NCBI RefSeq assembly: GCF_003044275.1
Contig: NZ_PZPL01000001.1
Span: 1,116,001-1,180,000, forward strand
Direction of reading: 5' to 3'
Length of the DNA stretch: 64,000 nt
From: Rathayibacter caricis DSM 15933
Lineage (GTDB): Bacteria; Actinomycetota; Actinomycetes; Actinomycetales; Microbacteriaceae
The position numbers and the translations under genes were made by a program. Shown here piece by piece: positions 1 to 8,776 of the stretch. Position 1 is the stretch's first letter, and the number at the start of each line of letters is the position of its first letter. The notes beneath the pieces are model-generated. The model searched no databases. It saw only the letters and a list, made by a program, of their open reading frames with translations, and was not told the DNA's origin.

Positions 1-386
1 AGGATCGTCACGAGCTCGTGGGTGACGTTGAGGATCGTGAGCTTCGCGGGGCGGCCCTCGAAGGCGTCGTGGGTGATCATCCGGGCCGCGGTGAAGCCGA
101 CGAAGAGGAACAGGCCGGTGACCAGGGAGTTCGCGAACCAGCTTCCGCCGTAGAAGGCGTGCGCGATGTCGACGCAGCCGGCCAGCACCAGCGCGGTGAC
201 GAGGCTGACGACCAGGGTCACCAGGATCGGCACGACCGCACTGCGCGAGCGCATGCTCTCGTCGGTGATGCCGGTGAGGCGCATCCAGAGCGTGCCGAAG
301 ACCTTCGGGGTGTACCAGACCGAGCCGACGATCATCGTCGAGAGGGTGGCGAGGGCGACGGCCCAGGGATTGATGTCGGGGACCAC
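1..386 (-). CDS. DUF1761-like membrane protein (3' end beyond left edge)
   Basis: The minus-strand frame is open from a GTG at 386 to the left edge (128 codons), so the C-terminus is missing. Residues include a first helix containing WAVALATLSTMIVGSVWY followed by TPKVFGTLWM, then two hydrophobic helices. A hydrophobic start with a conserved W-Y-x-P-x-V-F-G-x-x-W pattern is typical of DUF1761 membrane proteins, whose function is unknown. The start was chosen because GAGGAAGG lies about 7 nt before this GTG and no better ATG is present. The family call rests on memory of the motif, not on a search. Confidence 0.6.
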   Translation of the reverse strand, partial: MVPDINPWAVALATLSTMIVGSVWYTPKVFGTLWMRLTGITDESMRSRSAVVPILVTLVVSLVTALVLAGCVDIAHAFYGGSWFANSLVTGLFLFVGFTAARMITHDAFEGRPAKLTILNVTHELVTI

Positions 387-466
387 GGCGGGGCCTTCCT
401 CGAGGGGCGCCGCGGGTTCGGCGTGCCGCTCACCCTAGGGCCGGGGCGCCCGCTCCGGGCGGCGCC

Positions 467-1321
467 TCAGCGAGCGGGCGGCGCCTCGATCGCGTGCGCG
501 CTCCCGCTCATCGTGATCCCTCCCGAGGCGGGGACGTCGACGAGCAGCACGCTCGGCCGACCGACGTGGCGGCCCTGGTGCACGACGACGCGGGTGGGAG
601 GCGCGACCGCGCCGATCGCGCGCAGCCAGCCGCCGAGCGCGGCGGCCGCGGAGCCGGTGGCGGGGTCCTCAGAGAGGGTGCCGACGGGGAACAGGTTGCG
701 CGTCTCGAACCCTCCGTCGGGCAGGGCCCGCGCGATCGTGACCGTCCCGCTCCAGCCGCGTGCGTCCATCAGCCCGCGCATCGCCGCCGGCTCGAACGAG
801 AACCCGTCGAAGACCGCGGCGTCCTCGAGCACCAGGATCGGATGCCGGTTGCCGGCGAACGCCTCCGCCGGCGCGAACCGCGCATCCAGCGCCGCCCGAT
901 CCAGGCCCAGGAGCCTCAGGATCGCGTCGATGTCGGCGTCCGGCAGCGGGACGACGCGCGGCTCGACGCTCGTGAACGAGGCGAGCACGGCGCCGCCCTC
1001 GACGCGCGTCCCGATCGCGACCTCGCCGACGGGGGTGTCGAAGACGAACGCCCCGGCTCCGTCGCGCTCGGCCAGGGCGACCGCCGTGGCGATGGTGGCG
1101 TGGCCGCAGAACGGCACCTCGGCGACCGGAGAGAAGTAGCGCATCCGGAACCGCCGCAGCCCGGTGCGCTCGATCGCGAAGGCGGTCTCGGCGTAGCCGA
1201 CGTCGGCGGCGATGCCCTGCATCGCGGCGTCGTCGAGGGCGGTCGCGTCGAGCACGACGCCGGCGGGGTTGCCGCCGTCGGGGGTCGCGGGGAAGGCGGC
1301 GAGGCGGAGGATCTCGGTCAC
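467..1321 (-). CDS. PhzF-family isomerase/epimerase
   Basis: Encodes 284 residues, the usual length for the PhzF fold (two diaminopimelate-epimerase-like halves). Seen: near the N-terminus NPAGVV followed by GYAETAF, whose Glu corresponds to the catalytic acid of PhzF, then the FCGHATIA loop and a late GTLSEDPATGSAAAALGGWL segment, both signatures of the family. PhzF itself isomerises a phenazine precursor, but most relatives are enzymes of unknown substrate, and no phenazine genes are nearby. The GTG at 1321 is preferred over the longer open frame to 1459 because homologues begin with an ExxxxDAF-like strand immediately before NPAG. Downstream is the cut DUF1761 gene. Confidence 0.85.
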   Translation of the reverse strand: MTEILRLAAFPATPDGGNPAGVVLDATALDDAAMQGIAADVGYAETAFAIERTGLRRFRMRYFSPVAEVPFCGHATIATAVALAERDGAGAFVFDTPVGEVAIGTRVEGGAVLASFTSVEPRVVPLPDADIDAILRLLGLDRAALDARFAPAEAFAGNRHPILVLEDAAVFDGFSFEPAAMRGLMDARGWSGTVTIARALPDGGFETRNLFPVGTLSEDPATGSAAAALGGWLRAIGAVAPPTRVVVHQGRHVGRPSVLLVDVPASGGITMSGSAHAIEAPPAR

Positions 1322-1404
1322 GCGGTCCACCGTGCCCGACCCGGGCGGGGTGCGGTAGGGCCGATGCGCGGTGCGCGGCCCTCCCCGGGCGCCGATCCGT
1401 CGAG

Positions 1405-1437
1405 AACGGCCGGCTCGCGCGCTCTCCGCCGGCCGTT
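1405..1437. terminator. Hairpin after the small membrane protein gene
   Basis: The arms AACGGCCGGC (1405-1414) and GCCGGCCGTT (1428-1437) are perfectly complementary over 10 bp with a 13-nt loop. It sits between the end of the 1515-1841 gene and the phzF-like start, so a transcription stop for the former is plausible. There is no T-run. Confidence 0.4.
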
Positions 1438-1514
1438 CGTGACCGATCAGCGGAGGCACGCCGCGGGACGGAAGGGTCCAGGACGAGCAGCGACCGACCG
1501 GGCGACGGTCGCAC

Positions 1515-1841
1515 TCACGCGGACGGCTGGAGGAGGAGAGCCGCAGCAGCCACGAGCAGGGGCGAGAACACGAGCGCGACAGTGGGGAGGAGCGCGACGA
1601 TTCCCCGCTTCACGCCTACCCAGGCTCGGCCAGAGCTCACCCCGATCACCAGGAGGCCGAAGACGAGCGCGAGCAGATCGACGAACCAGGCCAGGAGGAG
1701 GAGCGCCCCGTTGACGCGGTCGCCGATCAGGTAGACCGCAGCGCACCACAGCGCGGTCACGAGGAGACCGGCGACACCCAGACCCGCCGCCAGAGTCGCC
1801 ATGGTGAAGGGATCGCCGCGCGAGTCCGATCGTTCCGTCAT
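1515..1841 (-). CDS. Small membrane protein, unknown function
   Basis: Encodes 108 residues with three predicted membrane helices: a first helix TMATLAAGLGVAGLLVTALW, a second around LLLLAWFVDLLALVFGLLVIGV and a third around IVALLPTVALVFSPLLVAAAALLL. A short basic linker (SSGRAWVGVKRG) separates the second and third. I do not recognise a family. It stands alone between the end of the guanidine/allophanate operon and the PhzF gene, on the same strand as both but separated from each by about 100-190 bases. The strong helix pattern and normal codon use make it a likely real gene. Confidence 0.65.
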   Translation of the reverse strand: MTERSDSRGDPFTMATLAAGLGVAGLLVTALWCAAVYLIGDRVNGALLLLAWFVDLLALVFGLLVIGVSSGRAWVGVKRGIVALLPTVALVFSPLLVAAAALLLQPSA

Positions 1842-1948
1842 GCGACGGATTCTCGCAGGGACGCGGGGTCGCGACCGTCACGAGGGAGCTCCTGCCACAC
1901 CTCCCGACGTCGCCACTGACCGCCGATGCCGCGCCGACCGGACGGCGC

Positions 1949-2329
1949 TCAGAGCGACGCGAGGTACGAGCGCCACCCGCCGAAGCGGGTGATGTCCTCG
2001 GCGCCCTCGACCGCGATCGGCTCGACCAGGAACCCGCTCACGAGCGTCCCGTCGGCCAGCGTCACCTTCCCGATCGCCATCGGCTGCGGCAGCGCGGCGA
2101 CGAACGAGCCGAACGCTGCGTCGTCCAGCCGCCACACCTCCACCTCGAGGGCCGAGCCGTCGGCGACCCGCACCACTCCGGGCTTCGGCGGTGTCGTCGC
2201 GAGGGCGACCAGCCGGTAGTCGGCGCTCGTCGTGGTCGTCGAGACGAGCTCGGCGCCCCGATCGGTGAGCTGCGCGTTCAGCGGCTGCCCGCCGAGGTGG
2301 GCGCCGGCGACGGCGAGGAGGACGGTCAT
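1949..2329 (-). CDS. Allophanate hydrolase C-terminal domain as a separate protein
   Basis: Encodes 126 residues matching the C-terminal domain that normally follows the amidase domain of allophanate hydrolase (AtzF). Seen: the opening VAGAHLGGQPLNAQLTDRGA and then DYRLVALATTPPKPGVVRV, both hallmarks of this domain. In AtzF it acts after the amidase, decarboxylating the intermediate so that allophanate yields ammonia and carbon dioxide. Here it starts at an ATG that overlaps the amidase stop codon (ATGA at 2326-2329), in a different frame, which suggests translational coupling and a non-covalent complex. It is the last gene of the operon. Standalone domains of this kind also occur as 'allophanate hydrolase-related' proteins. 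Confidence 0.8.
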   Translation of the reverse strand: MTVLLAVAGAHLGGQPLNAQLTDRGAELVSTTTTSADYRLVALATTPPKPGVVRVADGSALEVEVWRLDDAAFGSFVAALPQPMAIGKVTLADGTLVSGFLVEPIAVEGAEDITRFGGWRSYLASL

Positions 2330-3576
2330 GAGCGGTTCCAGACGAGGTCGGCGAGTCGGTGGTCGGAGAAGGCGGGGCCGATGAGCTGGACGCCGAACGG
2401 GAGCCCGTCGACGACGCCGGCGGGGTAGGCCACGGCCGCCAGATCGAGCAGGTTGGCGAAGTTCGTGAAGCGGCCGAGGCGCGAGTTGACGCCGATCGGA
2501 TCTGCGGCCACGGCTGCGAGCGTCGGATGCTCGACCGTCGTCGGCAGCAGCAGGGCGTCGATCCGCTCGAAGACCTCGTCCGAGACGACGCGGGCCCGGT
2601 CCAGGCGCTCCTGGTCCTGGAAGAGCTTCCACGCCGGCAGCTCTCGCGCCGCGCCGATGATGCGGCCCACGGTCGGGTCGACCTCGTCGGGGTGCGCGTC
2701 GACGAAGGCGCCGACGGCGGCGTAGCGCTCGGCGACGAACGCGCCGTCGTAGAGCATCCGAGCGGTCTCGAGGAACACCTCGATGTCCAGGGGGACCACC
2801 TCGGCCCCCGTCGCGACCCAGCGCGCGACCTCCGCGTCGAAGGCCTCGGCCCAGCCGGGGGCCAGTTCGCCGACCTGCCCCGGCAGCGGCACGCCGATCC
2901 GCGGGGTCCCGGCGACCGGAGCCGTGGATCCGGAGCGGCTGAGCGGGTCGCGCGCGTCCGGCCCCGCCATCACGTCGAGTGCCCGCCGTGCGACGGCGGG
3001 GTCGGCCGCCATCACCGTCACGACGTCCAGGCTCCGGCAGGCCGGCACGACACCCGCCGTGCTCACCCAGCCCTTCGTCGGCTTCAGCCCCACGAGCCCG
3101 TGGAACGCGGCGGGCACGCGTCCGGAGCCCGCGGTGTCGGTTCCGAGCGCGAAGTCGGCCGCACCCAGCGCGACCGCGACGGAGGAGCCCGAGGACGAGC
3201 CTCCGGAGATGCGCGTCTCGTCGACCGCGTGCCGCACCGCCCCGTAGGGGGAGCGGCTGCCGACGAGCCCGGTCGCGAACTGGTCGAGATTGGTGGAGCC
3301 GAGGACGACCGCTCCGGCCGCGCGCAGCCGCGCCACCGTCGTCGCGTCCTCGACGGGCTCGAAGGCGAAGGCCGGGCACGCCGCGGTCGTCGGCAGTCCC
3401 GCCACGTCGATGTTGCCCTTCACCGCGAAGAGCAGCCCGGCGAGCGGCAGCGCCGGATCGACCGCTGCCAGCTCGGCCACCACGTCGGCCTCGGGTCGCA
3501 GCGCGATGAACGCCTCGGGTCGCGACCGCAGCCGCTCGTAGCGCTCGGCGACGTGCGCCGCGGTGTCCCGGATCAT
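2326..3576 (-). CDS. atzF: Allophanate hydrolase, amidase domain only
   Basis: Encodes 416 residues of the amidase-signature family. Visible catalytic parts of the Ser-cisSer-Lys triad: the Lys in LLFAVKGNIDVAGLPT and the serine-rich ISGGSSSGSSVAVALG segment, followed by FALGTDTAGSGRVPAAFHGLVGLKPTKG. The AtzF amidase domain hydrolyses allophanate. Full AtzF proteins are about 600 residues, and the missing C-terminal domain is the next gene. The start ATG overlaps the stop of the upstream carboxylase gene (3573-3576) and the stop overlaps the start of the downstream gene, so all three are probably translated together. The closing residues LIGPAFSDHRLADLVWNR are typical of the end of the amidase domain, so this is not a random truncation. 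Confidence 0.9.
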   Translation of the reverse strand: MIRDTAAHVAERYERLRSRPEAFIALRPEADVVAELAAVDPALPLAGLLFAVKGNIDVAGLPTTAACPAFAFEPVEDATTVARLRAAGAVVLGSTNLDQFATGLVGSRSPYGAVRHAVDETRISGGSSSGSSVAVALGAADFALGTDTAGSGRVPAAFHGLVGLKPTKGWVSTAGVVPACRSLDVVTVMAADPAVARRALDVMAGPDARDPLSRSGSTAPVAGTPRIGVPLPGQVGELAPGWAEAFDAEVARWVATGAEVVPLDIEVFLETARMLYDGAFVAERYAAVGAFVDAHPDEVDPTVGRIIGAARELPAWKLFQDQERLDRARVVSDEVFERIDALLLPTTVEHPTLAAVAADPIGVNSRLGRFTNFANLLDLAAVAYPAGVVDGLPFGVQLIGPAFSDHRLADLVWNRS

Positions 3577-6500
3577 GCCGCCTCCTCCTCGATCAGCGGT
3601 TCGAGCACGACGAGCACCGTGCCCGCCGTCACCTGGACGCCCACCTCGGCGACGACCTCGACCACGCGGCCGGCCGTCGGCGCGGTGACGGGCGCCTCCA
3701 TCTTCATCGCCTCGAGTGCGACGAGCGTCTGACCGGCCTCGACGAGATCGCCGACCGCCACGTCGAGCCGGAACACCGTCGCGACGAACGGCGCCTCCAC
3801 GGCCTCGCAGCCCTCGGGCACGACGACCGCCGGTCCGTCGACCGGAGCCGGCACCGCGTCCTCGCGGTCGAACTCGCCCGACGCCCGCCACGCGTCGCGC
3901 TCGGCACCGAACGCCGAGGCCTGGCCCGCGCGGAACTCCGCGATTTCCGACGCGTTCTCCGCGAGGAACTCCTCGTACTCGGCAAGCGAGAACTCGCCGT
4001 CCTCGATCCGCAGCGGCAGGCGTCCCGCGGCCATCTCGGCGCGCAGCTCGAGCAGCTCCTCCGGCTCCACCGGATACCAGCGGATGCGGTCGAAGAAGCG
4101 CAGCAGCCACGGCACTCCGTCCTCGAAGGCCCCGGCCTGGTGGTGCGTGGACCAGATCGGCACCGTGCGGCCGACGAACTGGTACCCGCCGGGGCCCTCC
4201 ATCCCGTAGATGCAGAGGTAGGCGCCGCCGATGCCGACCGCGTTCTGCGGGGTCCAGGTGCGCGCCGGGTTGTACTTCGTGGTCACCAGGCGGTGCCGGG
4301 GGTCGAGCGGAGTCGCGACCGGCGCGCCGAGGTAGACGTCGCCGAGCCCCAGCACCAGGTACTCGGCCTCGAACACCGTCCGGTACACGTCGTCGACGCT
4401 GTCGAGGCCGTTGATGCGGCGGATGAACTCGATGTTCCACGGGCACCACGGAGCGTCGTCACGGACCCCGGCCATGTAGCGGCGGATCGCCTCGCGCGTC
4501 GACGGGTCGTCCCACGCCAGCGGCAGGTGCACGGTGCGGCTCGCGACCCGCAGGTCCGCGGTCGCCGGCAGCACCGCCTCGGCCGCGAGGACCGCCTGCG
4601 CGACGGCCTCGGTGCTCGTGGTGCGCGGATCGAAGTGGACCTGCAGCGAGCGGATGCCCGGGGTCAGCTCGATCACGCCCGGCAGGCCGGCGGCCTCGAG
4701 CGTCTCGGCGATCGCGTGCACCCGCATGCGGGAGGCGATCTCGAGGCTCATCTCGCCGACCTCGACGAGCAGGTTCGCGTCTCCGCTGCGCCGCAGCACG
4801 ACCGAGGGTGCGCCGTCGCGGGCCGGCAGTCGGTGCAGGACGCCCTGGTCCTCGACCGGTGCCCGTCCTGCGGAGGGCATGTCCAGCGGCGCGTCCAGGA
4901 GCGCCGTGGCCTGCGCCGAGGTGACCGGCACGAACCGCACGGTGTCGCCCGGACGGAGCTGACCGAGCCGCCAGAGGTGCCCGGTCGAGACCGTCGCGGG
5001 GCAGGTGAAGCCGCCCAGGCTCGGACCGTCGGGGCCCAGCAGGATCGGCAGGTCGCCGGTGTAGTCGACCGCGCCGACCGCGTAGGGGGTGTCGTGGATG
5101 TTGGAGGGGTGCAGTCCCGCCTCTCCGCCGTCGGAGCGGGCCCAGCGCGGCTTCGGACCGACGAGGCGGACGCCGGTGCGCGCGGAGTTGAAGTGCACGT
5201 CCCAGTCGGTGGCGTAGAAGACGGCCATGTCGTCCTCGGTGAAGAACTCCGGAGCGGCGTGCGGGCCCTCGAGGGCCGCGATCGTCCACGCCTTCGGGAA
5301 CTCCGGGCGTTCGGCCGACGGCACCGGAGCGACGGGCTGCGGTGCCGCCGGAGTCCGGATCCCGAGGACGTCGCCCGGCGCGAGGGCGCGTCCGGCGTGT
5401 CCGCCGATCGCGCCGAGGTCGAAGGTGCTCGCCGATCCGAGGATCAGCGGCACGTCGAGGCCGCCCTCGACCAGGAGGTACATCCGCATGCCGCGCTCGG
5501 CCGTGCCGACGGCGAGCACGCCGCCCGCGGGCACCTCGATCGGCTCCCAGGCCGCGACCGGTGCTCCGTCGAGCGTCGCGGGCGCGGGGGCGCCGGTCAG
5601 CACGATCCGCGTGGCGCTGTGGAAGCGGAGCGTCGGCCCGCTCATCGTCATCTCGAGTCCGGGCGCCGCGGCGGGGTTGCCGAGCGCCTCGTTGCCGAGC
5701 CGGAACGACAGCGGGTCCATCGGCCCCGACGGCGGGATGCCGACCGGCCAGTAGCCGAGGCGCCCGGGCAGGTCCTGCACCGTGGTGAGCATGCCGCCCT
5801 TGAGCACTTCGAGCCGCGGAGTCGCGTCGCGGATCCCGTCGAGCGTCGCGGTCGAGTGCTCCGCTGCGAGGACGGCGGGCTCGACGGCGATCGCGCGCAG
5901 GAGGCCGGTGTTCGTCGCGATCCCGTCGACCCGGGTGCCCTCGAGCGCCTCGCCGAGCGCCGCCCAGGCCGCAGCGCGGTCCTCGGCGTGCACGATCACC
6001 TTCGCCAGGAGCGGGTCGTACGCCGTCGAGACCTCGCTGCCGGGGCGGATCCAGCCGTCGATCCGCGCGCCCGCCGGGTACTCGAGGGCCGTGACCGTGC
6101 CCGAGCTCGGCGCGTTGCCCAGGTCGGGGTTCTCGGCGTAGACGCGCGCCTCGACCGCCGCTCCGGAAGGTTCGGGAAGCGCGTCGAGGAACGCCGTCTC
6201 GCCCTGCGCGAGTCGCAGCATCCACTCGACCAGGTCGATCCCGTAGCGCGCCTCGGTGACGGGGTGCTCGACCTGCAGGCGCGTGTTGACCTCGAGGAAC
6301 GCCGCCTCCTGCCGCACCGGGTCGTAGATGTACTCGACGGTACCGGCGCTGCGGTAGCCCGCGTCGGCGCAGAGCCGCGCCGACGCCTCCGCGATGCCCG
6401 TGCGCACGGAGTCGGGAAGATCGGGGGCAGGACTCTCCTCGATCACCTTCTGGTTGCGGCGCTGGAGCGAGCAGTCGCGGTCGCCGAGGGTGAGCACGCG

Positions 6501-7157
6501 GCCGTCGCCGTCTCCGAACACCTGCACCTCGACGTGGCGGGCCCGCTCGACGAGCCGCTCGAGGAACACACCGGCCGAGGAGAAGCCGGCCTCGGCGAGA
6601 CGCCGCACCTCGCGCCACGCGGTGCGCAACTCGGACTCGTCGCGGCAGGCTCGCATGCCGATGCCGCCGCCTCCCGCCGTCGCCTTGAGCATCACGGGGT
6701 AGCCGATCCGCTCGGCCTCGGCGGCGGCGTGGTCGGCGTCGTCGAGCAGCCCGGTGCCGGCGAGCATCGGCACCCCGGCGCGCTCGGCCGCGTCGCGGGC
6801 GGTGTGCTTCGCGCCGAAGATCTCGAGCTGCTCGGGGGTCGGACCGACGAACACGATCCCGGCGGCCTCGCAGGCGCGCGCGAACTCGGCGTTCTCGCTC
6901 AGGAACCCGTAGCCGGGATGGATCGCACCGGCGCCGGTCGCCCGCGCGGCCTCGAGGATCCGGTCGATCCTCAGGTAGCTCTCGCTCGCGGCGGCCGGAC
7001 CGATCCGCACGGCCTCGTCGGCGAGCGCGACGTGCGCGGCGCCGAGGTCGGCGTCGGAGTGGACCGCGACGGTGCGCAGGCCCATCCGCTTCGCCGTCCG
7101 CAGGATCCGGACCGCGATCTCGCCGCGGTTGGCGACGAGGAGCGTGTCGAAGGTCAT
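3573..7157 (-). CDS. Biotin-dependent guanidine/urea carboxylase
   Basis: Encodes 1194 residues, the normal size for urea-carboxylase-type enzymes. Domains in order: biotin carboxylase N-domain (from LLVANRGEIAVRI), ATP-grasp with the glycine loop KATAGGGGIGM near residue 165, biotin carboxylase C-domain to about 445, KipA/AHS2-like carboxyltransferase half (TTVQDLPGRLGYWPVGIPPSGPMD, about 455-750), KipI/AHS1-like half (about 770-970), a linker, and a biotinyl domain with EAMKME (biotin Lys near 1152). The family carboxylates urea or guanidine using ATP and bicarbonate. The two DUF1989 genes directly upstream are, from published work on this gene cluster, carboxyguanidine deiminase subunits, so guanidine is the more likely substrate. 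All gene junctions are ATGA overlaps. Confidence 0.9.
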   Translation of the reverse strand: MTFDTLLVANRGEIAVRILRTAKRMGLRTVAVHSDADLGAAHVALADEAVRIGPAAASESYLRIDRILEAARATGAGAIHPGYGFLSENAEFARACEAAGIVFVGPTPEQLEIFGAKHTARDAAERAGVPMLAGTGLLDDADHAAAEAERIGYPVMLKATAGGGGIGMRACRDESELRTAWREVRRLAEAGFSSAGVFLERLVERARHVEVQVFGDGDGRVLTLGDRDCSLQRRNQKVIEESPAPDLPDSVRTGIAEASARLCADAGYRSAGTVEYIYDPVRQEAAFLEVNTRLQVEHPVTEARYGIDLVEWMLRLAQGETAFLDALPEPSGAAVEARVYAENPDLGNAPSSGTVTALEYPAGARIDGWIRPGSEVSTAYDPLLAKVIVHAEDRAAAWAALGEALEGTRVDGIATNTGLLRAIAVEPAVLAAEHSTATLDGIRDATPRLEVLKGGMLTTVQDLPGRLGYWPVGIPPSGPMDPLSFRLGNEALGNPAAAPGLEMTMSGPTLRFHSATRIVLTGAPAPATLDGAPVAAWEPIEVPAGGVLAVGTAERGMRMYLLVEGGLDVPLILGSASTFDLGAIGGHAGRALAPGDVLGIRTPAAPQPVAPVPSAERPEFPKAWTIAALEGPHAAPEFFTEDDMAVFYATDWDVHFNSARTGVRLVGPKPRWARSDGGEAGLHPSNIHDTPYAVGAVDYTGDLPILLGPDGPSLGGFTCPATVSTGHLWRLGQLRPGDTVRFVPVTSAQATALLDAPLDMPSAGRAPVEDQGVLHRLPARDGAPSVVLRRSGDANLLVEVGEMSLEIASRMRVHAIAETLEAAGLPGVIELTPGIRSLQVHFDPRTTSTEAVAQAVLAAEAVLPATADLRVASRTVHLPLAWDDPSTREAIRRYMAGVRDDAPWCPWNIEFIRRINGLDSVDDVYRTVFEAEYLVLGLGDVYLGAPVATPLDPRHRLVTTKYNPARTWTPQNAVGIGGAYLCIYGMEGPGGYQFVGRTVPIWSTHHQAGAFEDGVPWLLRFFDRIRWYPVEPEELLELRAEMAAGRLPLRIEDGEFSLAEYEEFLAENASEIAEFRAGQASAFGAERDAWRASGEFDREDAVPAPVDGPAVVVPEGCEAVEAPFVATVFRLDVAVGDLVEAGQTLVALEAMKMEAPVTAPTAGRVVEVVAEVGVQVTAGTVLVVLEPLIEEEAA

Positions 7158-7783
7158 CGCGCGGCCACTCCGTCGAAGACGATCATCTCGGCGCGCGAGG
7201 GGTCGAAGCCGTTGCAGGGGTTGTTGATCTGCGGGCAGTTCGAGACGACCACGAGGGTGTCGCGCTCGGCGCGCAGCGTCACGCTGAGACCGGGGGAGGA
7301 GATGCCGTCGACGATGCCGAGAGCGCCGTCGGGGTCGACGGGCACGTTCATGAACCAGTTGACGTTCGACACCTGGTCGCGCTTGCCCATCCCGTAGCGC
7401 GAGAGCTCGGCGACGAAGTTCTCGGCGCAGGCGTGCTGCGAGTAGGTGTGGAAGCCGTAGCGGAGCGTGTTGCTCTCCTTCGAGCAGGCGCCGCCGAGAG
7501 TGTCGTGGCGCTCGACATCGGTCGCGATCACGCTGAGCAGCGGGCGGTGCTCGGCGTCGCGCAGCACCGAGCCGGCTGTCAGGTAGACGCTCGACTGGGC
7601 CTGCAGCGTGGCCGGGGCGGAGTAGGCCGTGTGGTCGACGGCGTCGTAGGCGAGGAAGTCGACGGCCTGGTTGCCGTCGACGTCGACGATCACGAGGACC
7701 TCGCCCGCTCGCAGCAGGCGCGACCAGGGCGCACGGGCGGCGACGGTCTCGCGGTGGATCTCGGTGCCGTGGTCGATGCTCAT
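7154..7783 (-). CDS. DUF1989 protein (UAAP2 type), carboxyguanidine deiminase subunit
   Basis: Encodes 209 residues. Formerly 'urea amidolyase-associated protein 2'; the UAAP1/UAAP2 pair is now described as the heteromeric carboxyguanidine deiminase CgdAB. Seen: VIVDVDGNQAVDFLAYDA near the N-terminus, GGACSKESNTLRYGFHT in the middle, HACAENF after it and NCPQINNPCNGFDP near the C-terminus. The Cys/His-rich segments fit a metal site as in other DUF1989 proteins. The start ATG at 7783 overlaps the UAAP1 stop, and the stop overlaps the carboxylase start. I cannot decide from sequence alone which of the two published subunit letters applies. Confidence 0.85.
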   Translation of the reverse strand: MSIDHGTEIHRETVAARAPWSRLLRAGEVLVIVDVDGNQAVDFLAYDAVDHTAYSAPATLQAQSSVYLTAGSVLRDAEHRPLLSVIATDVERHDTLGGACSKESNTLRYGFHTYSQHACAENFVAELSRYGMGKRDQVSNVNWFMNVPVDPDGALGIVDGISSPGLSVTLRAERDTLVVVSNCPQINNPCNGFDPSRAEMIVFDGVAAR

Positions 7784-8619
7784 GCGATGCCCCTCGCCTG
7801 CAGGAAGTCGTCGGTGTTCAGGAACGCGCGGCGTCCCTCCGGAGTCGCGGAGCGCAGTGGATCGTCGGGCCCGGCCGGCTCGCCGCGCCAGGCGAGCACG
7901 TCGACCGGGCCGCACGAGTAGGCCGGCCGGGGGTCGAGCGGATGCGCGGTGTTCGCCAGCAGGACGATCGCCGGCATCTCGAGGCGGAGGACGACCGAAC
8001 GGCCCGGTCCGGCGCTGCCGAGGTACTCGGGGGAGCCGTCCGCGCGGATCCGCACGCCCTGGAAGTAGGAGACGCTGGGCGCGAGATCGCCGCGGCCGAG
8101 CCCCTGCTTCGCGGCGCCGAGCAGCAGCAGCTCGCGACCGGAGGGCGAGGGCCCCTGCGGGGAGCCGTCGCCGTAGCGCTCGACGTTGCGGGCGAGGGCG
8201 CTCGTGCCGTAGATCGTGTCGTGGTGCCCGGAGTCGTCCGAGACCGTGCTCGCGAGCACGCGGCCCTGGTCGCTCAGCAGCAGCTGACCGGCTCCGGCGT
8301 AGACCTGCCACTGCACCTTCACGGTGTCGGCGACGTTGAGGCGCTCGTGCGTGCCGACCGCGCTGTAGAGCAGGAGCGAGACGCAGGCGTCTCCGGTGAC
8401 GTCGGTCAGGCACAGGTGGGTGCCGCGGGCGAGGGCGCGGTGGCCGTACCCGCCGCCGGCGATCCGCTCGGACCAGCGCAAGTCCTCCGGCGTCGTGCCC
8501 GCGGGCGGATCGGGGTGCAGGCCCGCGGGCAGCAGCGGGCCGGTCTCGGCGGGCGTGCCCTCCTGGGCCCGGGCGTGCGCGCGGGCCCCCGCGGTGGTGG
8601 AGGTGGTCGATGCGCTCAT
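7780..8619 (-). CDS. DUF1989 protein (UAAP1 type), carboxyguanidine deiminase subunit
   Basis: Encodes 279 residues and is the first gene of the operon. The N-terminal 40 residues are low complexity. The conserved body starts at LRWSERIAGGGYGHRALARGT and contains CLTDVTGDACVSLLLYSA, DSGHHDTIYG, LLLLGAAKQGLG, SVSYFQGVRI and YSCGPVDVLAWRG, all typical of the UAAP1 branch of DUF1989. Together with the next gene it probably converts carboxyguanidine to allophanate with release of ammonia. The ATG at 8619 is preceded by GAAAGGGCGCAG. Some 50 bases upstream lies a palindrome (8671-8690) shared with the divergent symporter gene, the likely TetR operator. Confidence 0.85.
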   Translation of the reverse strand: MSASTTSTTAGARAHARAQEGTPAETGPLLPAGLHPDPPAGTTPEDLRWSERIAGGGYGHRALARGTHLCLTDVTGDACVSLLLYSAVGTHERLNVADTVKVQWQVYAGAGQLLLSDQGRVLASTVSDDSGHHDTIYGTSALARNVERYGDGSPQGPSPSGRELLLLGAAKQGLGRGDLAPSVSYFQGVRIRADGSPEYLGSAGPGRSVVLRLEMPAIVLLANTAHPLDPRPAYSCGPVDVLAWRGEPAGPDDPLRSATPEGRRAFLNTDDFLQARGIA

Positions 8620-8670
8620 CGGTCTGCGCCCTTTCTCGATCGTGCTCCGCGCGGCCCGGCGGTCCCGAGC

Positions 8671-8690
8671 TTTCTATCGTTCGACAGGAA
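8671..8690 (-). promoter_or_regulatory. Candidate TetR operator before the guanidine operon
   Basis: Plus-strand sequence TTTCTATCGTTCGACAGGAA contains CTATC-GTTC-GACAG, an inverted repeat with one mismatch. The same motif in the same orientation relative to the gene (CGATAGAAA on the coding strand) recurs at 9757-9778 before the symporter. Two matching sites flanking a TetR gene make this its probable operator. Confidence 0.65.
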
Positions 8691-8776
8691 GTCGATCACG
8701 CGCCGGTGTCGCGGGCGTGACCCCGGTGTTGCGATCGTGTTTCGCGTGCGGCGCCGGCGCCGCTTCTCCGAGAGCC

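Noticed and set aside
4140..7397. A 1085-codon plus-strand frame opposite the carboxylase
   Set aside because: It is the antisense shadow of the carboxylase gene: composed of Arg, Asp, Val, Glu and His without hydrophobic core patterning, as expected from high-GC complement.
8620..8760. Guanidine riboswitch before the guanidine operon
   Set aside because: I looked for ykkC-type and guanidine-II/III features and saw none. The palindrome with a matching site before the symporter fits a protein operator better.
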